Shown piece after piece: positions 25,487 through 31,894 of a DNA stretch of 38,783 bases (position 1 is the stretch's first letter; each line of letters starts with the position of its first letter). The notes under the pieces are model-generated. The model did not search any database and was not told the origin of the DNA. It worked only from the letters and a program-made list of their open reading frames with translations. Position numbers and translations under genes: made by a program. Origin of the DNA: an uncultured Lachnospiraceae bacterium (GTDB lineage Bacteria; Bacillota; Clostridia; Lachnospirales; Lachnospiraceae); the NCBI GenBank assembly GCA_946616835.1, contig CAMOJK010000016.1, forward strand, positions 1 to 38,783, written 5' to 3'.

Positions 25487-26206
25487 CTATTTCATAACAT
25501 TGTTAACATAATTCATATATATTTGTGCAAGTCGGTCTCCAGCACACATCACTATCACACCTGCTGCTGCAAGATACGGCCCAAACGCCAGCATGTGTTC
25601 CTTCTTTGAAACTGCCATTATTATTCCATGTATTACAGCCCCCAGCAGAGACCCAATAGCCATCACCAAAAAAATACCTTTCCAGCCAAGGAGCAGTCCC
25701 ATAGCCGCCGTAAGCTTTATATCACCACCGCCCATCGCCTTTCCCTTGCTAAAAAGCGCGATCAGCAGAAATATCCCACTCACCAAAACGCTGCCTATCA
25801 AATATTCGTACCAATGACTCAAATCCGTCAGCAGCCTGATCATCCCCAGTATAGCAATAAGGATGTCATAAAGCGGTGGAATTTCAAATATCATAATATC
25901 AACATATGACAAGCCGATCATCATGGTCGCTGCAATCGCATATAATGTAAGCTTCAAAATATTTTCCACAGTAAGACCGTCTTTTAGAATTATAATCCCT
26001 AATACAAGCCATGTCACAGCTGATATAAGTATTATCCACGCTTCTTTTGACTTGAGCTTCCATTTATATGTTTTTCTGATCTCATTAGGATCATTTTCTT
26101 CTTCTTCCGGTCCCAAAGCTACCCGGTATCCTGAATACCAGGAAGCAGCACATCCTCCAGTTGCTCCAAACACTAAAAGCAAAATGTATATAAAAGACAA
26201 CGCCAT
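25487..26206 (-). CDS. pilD: Prepilin leader peptidase PilD
   Basis: This is an aspartic membrane protease (family A24) that cuts prepilin leaders after glycine. The two catalytic aspartates are in SYVDIMIFEIPPL (about residue 102) and in GGGDIKLTAAMG (about residue 162). About six hydrophobic segments are visible. The N-terminal region is shortened and has no C-x-x-C pair, so the N-methyltransferase domain of typical PilD is reduced or replaced by a charged loop (EEEENDPNEIRK). The frame runs up to a TTG, but AAGAAGGG spaces the ATG at 26204-26206 (239 residues). A strong terminator ends 17 bases before this ATG. Confidence 0.88.
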   Translation of the reverse strand: MALSFIYILLLVFGATGGCAASWYSGYRVALGPEEEENDPNEIRKTYKWKLKSKEAWIILISAVTWLVLGIIILKDGLTVENILKLTLYAIAATMMIGLSYVDIMIFEIPPLYDILIAILGMIRLLTDLSHWYEYLIGSVLVSGIFLLIALFSKGKAMGGGDIKLTAAMGLLLGWKGIFLVMAIGSLLGAVIHGIIMAVSKKEHMLAFGPYLAAAGVIVMCAGDRLAQIYMNYVNNVMK

Positions 26207-26222
26207 TCTTCTACCCTTCTTC

Positions 26223-26250
26223 AAAAACCGCCCGCACTTAGTGCGGGCGG
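26223..26250 (-). terminator. Canonical intrinsic terminator between pilC and pilD
   Basis: In the leftward transcript CCGCCCGCAC, loop TAA, GTGCGGGCGG, then TTTTT: a perfect 10-bp stem with nine GC pairs. It starts about 30 bases past the pilC stop and ends 17 bases before the pilD ATG, inside an apparent operon. Confidence 0.9.
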
Positions 26251-26279
26251 CAAATCTTGCATAATGTCACTTTTTTGCT

Positions 26280-27488
26280 TTATGAAAGTGCATCGTAGAG
26301 TGTAAACATAGGTGAGAATATAGCAACAGCCATATATCCAACTACAACTGCCATTACAATTATGATAGCCGGCTCAAGCAAAGTCATCATCTGCTGGGTA
26401 GCAAGCTGCACATCTTCTTCATAGTAGTTTGCCACATTTTCCAGCATAGATTCAATATTACCGGTTTCCTCACCGATAGCAACCATGTGCACTACCATAG
26501 GCGGGAAAAGACCGCAAGTCTGAAGAGGTCTTGAGAGTGGCACGCCACGAAGTACCTGCTCTTTAGCTTCTTTCATTGCTCTCTTATAAAGAAGATTTTC
26601 CATAGAACGGCCTGTCAAGTCAATAGCATCAACCATCGGAACACCGGCAGCCAGCAGAGTACAAAGAGTACGTCCCAATCTTGCGCAGGCACTCTTTGTT
26701 TTGATTGGGCCAAGAATCGGTATCTTGATTGCTAGTGCACTCGTAACTTCCTTACCGGAATCAGTGGCCGCATACGCTTTCCACCCAAATATTACAGCAA
26801 CTGTAATTATCAGCAGTAACCACCACCACGCGACAAGGAAATCACTCACATGAACCAGCACCATTGTAGAAGCCGGCATCTCAACATCCAAATCAGCAAA
26901 CATGTTCATGAAAGTCGGCACAACGAATACCATCATAGCCACCAAAACACCAATCATAACAACGATAAGCACTATAGGATAAGTAACCGCCTTCTTAACA
27001 GCCTGAGTAAGCTCTGCATCTTTTTCAAACTGAATAGACATTCTGTCAAATGACTTGTCCAAAGAACCTGACGCCTCACCTGCTTCAACCATGTTGCAAA
27101 GCATTTCCGGGAAAACACCACCCTGTCTTTTCATGGACTTTGCCAAAGTCTCACCCTTAGCTATATCCGAATGAACAGCATTTATCGCATCCTGAAGCGC
27201 AACATTTTCTGTCTGGTCAGCCAGCATGCCAAATGCCTCTACAACGCTGACACCGGCCTTATTGATTGATGAAAACTGGTGGCAAAAAAGTGCCAAATCT
27301 CTGTATGATACTTTCTTGGCTCTATGAATAAACCCCAAAGCATTTGAGCCCGTAGACTCTTCACATTTAACGACAATATTTTTGTCATTCTTAAGCATTG
27401 ACATTGCCGCATCTCTGGATTTAGCCTCTAAAGTGCCTTTTTTCTCCTTTCCTGATGCGGTGATAACCTGATACTGATAAGTTGCCAT
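26280..27488 (-). CDS. pilC: Type IV pilus inner-membrane platform protein PilC
   Basis: PilC is the polytopic membrane platform moved by PilB and PilT to insert or remove pilins. The 402 residues hold two GspF domains: LALFCHQFSSINKAGVSVVE (first) and CARLGRTLCTLLAAGVPMVD (second). Each contains the conserved G-x-x-L-x-x-A-F/L-[DE]-x-M pattern (GEASGSLDKSFDRMSIQF and GEETGNIESMLENVANYYEE). Three membrane helices are visible (about 168-190, 215-237, 370-392). It starts MATYQYQVITASGKEKKGTL, the usual PilC opening. The gap to pilB holds a small stem-loop. Confidence 0.95.
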   Translation of the reverse strand: MATYQYQVITASGKEKKGTLEAKSRDAAMSMLKNDKNIVVKCEESTGSNALGFIHRAKKVSYRDLALFCHQFSSINKAGVSVVEAFGMLADQTENVALQDAINAVHSDIAKGETLAKSMKRQGGVFPEMLCNMVEAGEASGSLDKSFDRMSIQFEKDAELTQAVKKAVTYPIVLIVVMIGVLVAMMVFVVPTFMNMFADLDVEMPASTMVLVHVSDFLVAWWWLLLIITVAVIFGWKAYAATDSGKEVTSALAIKIPILGPIKTKSACARLGRTLCTLLAAGVPMVDAIDLTGRSMENLLYKRAMKEAKEQVLRGVPLSRPLQTCGLFPPMVVHMVAIGEETGNIESMLENVANYYEEDVQLATQQMMTLLEPAIIIVMAVVVGYMAVAIFSPMFTLYDALS

Positions 27489-27558
27489 AAGCTTTTTCCC
27501 ACCTTTTCTCTTGTTTTTGTTCCCAAAGGATCAATATGACCATATGGGAGATTATCTT

Positions 27559-27583
27559 AACACGCGGAAATTCATTCCGTGTT
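27559..27583. repeat. Stem-loop between pilB and pilC
   Basis: In the leftward transcript AACACGGAA, loop TGAA, TTCCGCGTGTT: a 9-bp stem with a two-base bulge, about ten bases past the pilB stop. The following AAGATAATC is not T-rich, so termination is not expected. Confidence 0.5.
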
Positions 27584-27592
27584 TTACTCTAT

Positions 27593-29338
27593 TTACTCTG
27601 TGTCTGCACTTTCCTCTTCACTTGTAGTCTTATTAGCTTCAGTCTGCGCATCCATATCATAAGCCACACGTACCATCTCCGCAATAGAAGTTGTTCCTTC
27701 TATAACATTTCGCGCACCTGACATGCGCAGTGTATTCATACCTTCCTTGATAGCTGCATTTTCAATTTCCTCTGCAGTAACAGTTTCATGAAGTATCCTT
27801 CTGATAGATGCGGAAATAGGCATAATCTCATAAATAGCCTTTCTGCCCTTATAACCATTACCGCACTTCTCACAGCCTACCGGCTCCCAAACAGGAATCT
27901 GTTCATCCGGCCCTTTGCCAAGCAATATAAGTTCCTGCGGTGTAGCCATATGCATCGCTTTACACTCATTGCAGAGTCTCCTTACAAGACGTTGCGCAAT
28001 GATACCCACAACTGCATCACCTATCATGTAAGGTTCCACACCCATATCTATAAGACGGGTAATGGATGCCGATGTAGAGTTGGTATGCAGTGTAGAAATA
28101 ACAAGGTGACCGGTAATAGATGCCTGTACAGCAATCTGTGCCGTCTCACCATCTCGGATCTCACCGATCATTATAATATCCGGGTCCTGACGGAGAATAG
28201 ACCTGAGTGCGGATGCAAATGTAAGTCCTGCCTTGACATTAACCTGTACCTGATTGATCCCGGCAATATTTGCTTCCACAGGATCTTCAACGGTTATGAT
28301 ATTAACATCCGGTTTATTCAGTTCGTTTAAAACGGTATAACAAGTAGTAGATTTACCGGAACCTGTAGGCCCGGTAACAAGAATGATACCATGAGGGTTA
28401 TTCATAATACCATCAAGCTTCATTTCATCATCCGGATAAAGGCCAAGATACTTCTTCTCCTGCGTAAGTCCCTGTTTCTTGGTAAGTCGCATAACCGTCT
28501 TCTCGCCATATACGGTAGGAAGGATAGAAACACGGACATCAAATTCAACACCATCCACAACATATGTAAGTCGTCCGTCCTGAGGTTTTCTCTTCTCAGA
28601 GATATCCAGGCCGGATATGATCTTGATACGCGCAGTCATAGCTGCAAGCATATTAGCCGAATATTGTGCATCCTCCTGAAGCATACCATCAACGCGGTTT
28701 CTTACACGAACGCCATGCTCAAGGGGCTCTATATGAATATCAGAGGCACCTTCCCGGACGGCCTGCTGTATCATGGCACGCACGATCTTAACAATAGGCG
28801 ATTCACCTACTGTATCATCCTCTTCCTTTGCTTCCTCCCTGAATTCGTCCGCATGCTCCGCCTCGAACTGTGCTGCAGCGTCATTACTCTCCTGTCTGCC
28901 ATACATCTTGCCCAGATAAACGCTTATCATTTTCTGAGGAGCATAACACGGAATGATCGACATACCGGATACCATCTCCAGGTCGTCCAGTATAGCCAGG
29001 TTCATAGGGTCAGACATTGCCACTTTCAGTTCGGTAATACTCTCAAAACCGAAAGGAATAACTTCATGCTTTCTTACAAGGTCATCACCTACCGCTGCAA
29101 TAGCCTGTGGATCAGCATCTTTCAGATCATCATCCGTTGCAAGCTCATATCCCTGAGTCTCATGCATGAATTTTGCAAAATTAGCTTCTGAGACAAGTCC
29201 CATCGCCATAACGGTCTCACCCAGCTTCATATGAGTGTTCTTCTGCTCTAAAAGCGCACTCTCAAGCTGTTCCTGCGACAGAAGCCCTGCTTCCACCAGC
29301 TGGTCACCAAGTCTTTTTTTCTGACCAAAAATAGCCAT
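27593..29338 (-). CDS. pilB: Type IV pilus extension ATPase PilB with an MshEN c-di-GMP domain
   Basis: The hexameric ATPase drives pilus extension. Walker A is GPTGSGKST (323-331). The Walker B/arginine region is IGEIRDGETAQIA (391-403), and the zinc site is Cys456, Cys459, Cys489 and Cys492. The N-terminus has two tandem MshEN motifs: RLGDQLVEAGLLSQEQLESA with LLEQ (9-32) and, after a five-residue linker, KLGETVMAMGLVSEANFAKF (from 38). This is the known c-di-GMP binding pattern of PilB/MshE ATPases. The 581 residues are standard, and AGGAGG precedes the ATG. Extension is thus predicted to respond to c-di-GMP. Confidence 0.96.
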   Translation of the reverse strand: MAIFGQKKRLGDQLVEAGLLSQEQLESALLEQKNTHMKLGETVMAMGLVSEANFAKFMHETQGYELATDDDLKDADPQAIAAVGDDLVRKHEVIPFGFESITELKVAMSDPMNLAILDDLEMVSGMSIIPCYAPQKMISVYLGKMYGRQESNDAAAQFEAEHADEFREEAKEEDDTVGESPIVKIVRAMIQQAVREGASDIHIEPLEHGVRVRNRVDGMLQEDAQYSANMLAAMTARIKIISGLDISEKRKPQDGRLTYVVDGVEFDVRVSILPTVYGEKTVMRLTKKQGLTQEKKYLGLYPDDEMKLDGIMNNPHGIILVTGPTGSGKSTTCYTVLNELNKPDVNIITVEDPVEANIAGINQVQVNVKAGLTFASALRSILRQDPDIIMIGEIRDGETAQIAVQASITGHLVISTLHTNSTSASITRLIDMGVEPYMIGDAVVGIIAQRLVRRLCNECKAMHMATPQELILLGKGPDEQIPVWEPVGCEKCGNGYKGRKAIYEIMPISASIRRILHETVTAEEIENAAIKEGMNTLRMSGARNVIEGTTSIAEMVRVAYDMDAQTEANKTTSEEESADTE

Positions 29339-29464
29339 TTTCTACATTCCTCCTGAAATCATCTGAACAAATCGGGAATTATGATGAACTGTTCCGAAGA
29401 CACAGAATACCCCCATTCCCCACACTGCCATAAATTATTACACAAAACAACCTAAAATGGAATA

Positions 29465-30472
29465 TCAAATTTTATTTTTTTCAAAAAAACAAGTCAGCTC
29501 CTGAACCCATTTGACAGGCGAAAAGCATCCGTCATACTCTGTAACCGGCTTGCATTCAAAAAAATCTCGATCTATCTCTTTTGGATCATCAAAATAGAGT
29601 ATCCTTCCAGGATCATACCCCCGCATTTTTTTTACCAAAGGATTGTTAGATATAAGCTTCTTTCCATAGGCAAACGATTCATAATAACGGAGAGACACAC
29701 CCTTACTGTAATCTCCCACTATATCCAGCAAAACCTCTGATTCCATGACATCAGATATTACCTCATCATATTCCTTAGGCTGATTATATATCACGCCTTC
29801 CATAGGAGAAGATTTTTCATCAGTAAAGCATATCCCTGTTTTTGTCCTGTATCCAAGTTCCTGTACCCTTGCTACCGCTGATTCAATTGCAGCCCTCCTT
29901 CCGGCATCCGTCCCCCAGAAATACAGATCCTGTTGTATTCCGCCGCTGCCTGACAAGTGTTCAGTATTCCCAAGAGTTCCGCCTGCTGCTGTTTTTATTT
30001 TTGAGTAATAACAGTCAAAGTACTGAAACCCGTAGTTTTCTGCATCCAACTGATAAAATGTATATATCCTGTCAAAAGGGATATATTTCATCGCTATACG
30101 AGCCCCCTTGGCATAATAGGAATCCCGCACATCAAGCATATAAAGAACCAGCTTTATACCATATTTTCTTTTCCACTTTTTCAGAAGACCGGGTTCAAAA
30201 AATTCTACCGAAACATTATTGAAGACAAGGCAGCATTCCTCATTAAGATTTTCCTCTTTATACGGCATACAGCCATTCCAAATTCCTCTTAAAGGCAGCA
30301 ATATTTTCTCGCCGACCTTCCTGTTGTGATGAAGTTTCCATAACCATTCAAAAGGATCCGGAGCCTGCGGCACATCCGGAACCAGTTCCACATTATCCAA
30401 AACTTCCAAATCGCTCATAAGCTGTCCAAACAGCCGGTTCTTTTTTTCACCTGTAAAAATAATATATCTCAT
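29465..30472 (-). CDS. Predicted GT-B-like glycosyltransferase inside the pilus cluster
   Basis: The 335-residue protein has no signal peptide or membrane helix. It opens with a beta strand (RYIIFTG). In the C-terminal third it has YYESFAYGKKLISNNPLVKK and then a strand ending ILYFDDP. This resembles the glutamate-rich donor-binding region of GT-B glycosyltransferases (E-x-[LF]-A-x-G-K-x-[LI]-I). I cannot name the family or the sugar. It is placed between pilT and pilB, so pilin glycosylation is a plausible but unproven role. The ATG follows a T-rich stretch with no Shine-Dalgarno sequence, only eight bases past the T tract of the pilT terminator. Confidence 0.55.
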   Translation of the reverse strand: MRYIIFTGEKKNRLFGQLMSDLEVLDNVELVPDVPQAPDPFEWLWKLHHNRKVGEKILLPLRGIWNGCMPYKEENLNEECCLVFNNVSVEFFEPGLLKKWKRKYGIKLVLYMLDVRDSYYAKGARIAMKYIPFDRIYTFYQLDAENYGFQYFDCYYSKIKTAAGGTLGNTEHLSGSGGIQQDLYFWGTDAGRRAAIESAVARVQELGYRTKTGICFTDEKSSPMEGVIYNQPKEYDEVISDVMESEVLLDIVGDYSKGVSLRYYESFAYGKKLISNNPLVKKMRGYDPGRILYFDDPKEIDRDFFECKPVTEYDGCFSPVKWVQELTCFFEKNKI

Positions 30473-30480
30473 TAATTTTC

Positions 30481-30523
30481 AAAAAAAAACGACCGGACTA
30501 AGGCATCCTCAGCATCCGGTCGT
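30481..30523 (-). terminator. Strong intrinsic terminator after pilT
   Basis: In the leftward transcript ACGACCGGA and TCCGGTCGT form a perfect 9-bp stem with a 17-base loop, followed by nine T bases. It starts about 18 bases past the pilT stop and its T tract ends eight bases before the glycosyltransferase start codon. Confidence 0.92.
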
Positions 30524-30540
30524 CAATCATTCTCTTTATA

Positions 30541-31602
30541 TTATCTCAGTTTCTGAGCCATTCCATCAGGATCAACAGCATACTGTATAGCCATATCCCT
30601 GGTGATCTTGCCTTCCTGGAAAAGTGCGGTGATAGCCTCGTCCATAGCAATCATGCCCAGCTTTCTGTTGGTCTGCATTACGGAAAGCAGCTGATGTGAC
30701 TTACCTTCACGAATAAGGGCACGTACAGCAGAGTTAGCAATCATAACCTCGAATGCAGCGGCACGGCCCTGTCCGTCAGCGGTAGGAATAAGCTGCTGGG
30801 AAATAACTGCTTCCAGAACGTTTGCTAACTGTACCCTAATCTGCTGCTGCTGGTGAGGCGGGAATACATCGATGATACGGTCGACAGTAGATGCAGCACC
30901 GATTGTATGCAATGTGGAAAGCACCAAGTGTCCGGTCTCGGCTGCGGTGATGGCAACTGAAATAGTCTCAAAGTCACGCATCTCACCAACGAGAATAACA
31001 TCGGGGTCTTCACGGAGTGCAGCTCGAAGAGCATTTGCATATGTCATGGAGTCAAATCCGATCTCACGCTGGTTAACCATGGAGGTCTTGTGCAAATGCA
31101 GATACTCGATAGGATCCTCAAGTGTAATGATATGTGCATCCCTGTGCTCATTTACCATATTAATAACTGAAGCAAGTGATGTGGACTTACCGGAACCGGT
31201 AGGCCCCGTAACCAGGATAAGTCCTCTCTTTCTGGTATAGAGATCTACGAAAGCCTGGGGCAAGCCTAACTGCTCAGGGCTGGGTACTACGGTATTAACG
31301 GTTCTGAGCGCCAACGCAACAGAGCCTCTCTGTCTGAAAGCATTAACTCGGTATCTTCCGATAGGATCCACCGCAAATGACATATCCAACTCACCCTTAC
31401 TGTTAAAGATTTCCCTCTGGTGGTCATTTGTAATGGAAAGCATGAGTTCCAGCGTATCGTCCGGGGTAAGTACCGGAAACTGTTCCATTCTCACCAGATG
31501 ACCGTTAACACGCATCATCGGAGGAAGCTGCACCGTAAGGTGCACGTCGGAAGCTTTTGCCTGCTTTGCAACCAGCAATACATCACTAACTTTGATCGAC
31601 AT
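30541..31602 (-). CDS. pilT: Type IV pilus retraction ATPase PilT
   Basis: PilT disassembles the pilus and so powers twitching. Visible are the N-terminal PAS-like domain (ASDVHLTVQLPPMMRVNGHL), Walker A GPTGSGKST (133-141), the Asp box LEDPIEYLH, Walker B region LVGEMRDFETI, the His box TGHLVLSTLHT and the PilT-specific AIRNLIREgk-type motif as AVRALIREGK (292-301). The 353 residues are standard. A GAGAGGG precedes the ATG. It is the first gene of the cluster, transcribed from a promoter divergent to the YfhO genes. A retraction ATPase argues for dynamic pili rather than a static secretion system. Confidence 0.97.
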   Translation of the reverse strand: MSIKVSDVLLVAKQAKASDVHLTVQLPPMMRVNGHLVRMEQFPVLTPDDTLELMLSITNDHQREIFNSKGELDMSFAVDPIGRYRVNAFRQRGSVALALRTVNTVVPSPEQLGLPQAFVDLYTRKRGLILVTGPTGSGKSTSLASVINMVNEHRDAHIITLEDPIEYLHLHKTSMVNQREIGFDSMTYANALRAALREDPDVILVGEMRDFETISVAITAAETGHLVLSTLHTIGAASTVDRIIDVFPPHQQQQIRVQLANVLEAVISQQLIPTADGQGRAAAFEVMIANSAVRALIREGKSHQLLSVMQTNRKLGMIAMDEAITALFQEGKITRDMAIQYAVDPDGMAQKLR

Positions 31603-31720
31603 TCTTTTGCCCTCTCTCCCGATCTTTCATCCAAAAGATCTTTTTATTTTTTGCTATAATGAGTCAAAATAAACCCCAAATACACTGCACAACATGCCCG
31701 TGCATTCAAACAACAATGGA

Positions 31721-31750
31721 ATTATATCAAAAACCTTTCCACTCTGTAAA
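31721..31750 (-). promoter_or_regulatory. Sigma-A promoter for pilT
   Basis: Read leftward, TTTACA (31745-31750), 18 bases, TATAAT (31721-31726). The leader is about 110 bases and contains a GATCTTT/AAAGATC stem near the pilT start. Confidence 0.65.
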
Positions 31751-31777
31751 GTAATAATTCTTCTTCTTTTTCGGTAT

Positions 31778-31806
31778 TTGTCATTTTAATCTGTTCATTG
31801 TATAAT
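31778..31806 (+). promoter_or_regulatory. Sigma-A promoter for the YfhO genes
   Basis: TTGTCA (31778-31783), exactly 17 bases, TATAAT (31801-31806). The start would be near 31813, with a leader of about 80 bases containing the AATTTATGTACAGTT motif shared with the flgB region. The -35 elements of this and the divergent pilT promoter are 27 bases apart. Confidence 0.8.
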
Positions 31807-31894
31807 CTCTAAATGAAATTCTTACAGCTGTAGAATTTATGTACAGTTCCCAAAGCACTGCTACATCAATTATTACCATAATTAAGGAGATAAC

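Noticed and set aside
28391-29191. 266-residue plus-strand open frame
   Set aside because: It is antisense to pilB with its intact ATPase motifs and has a composition of a shadow frame (many His, Arg, Cys).
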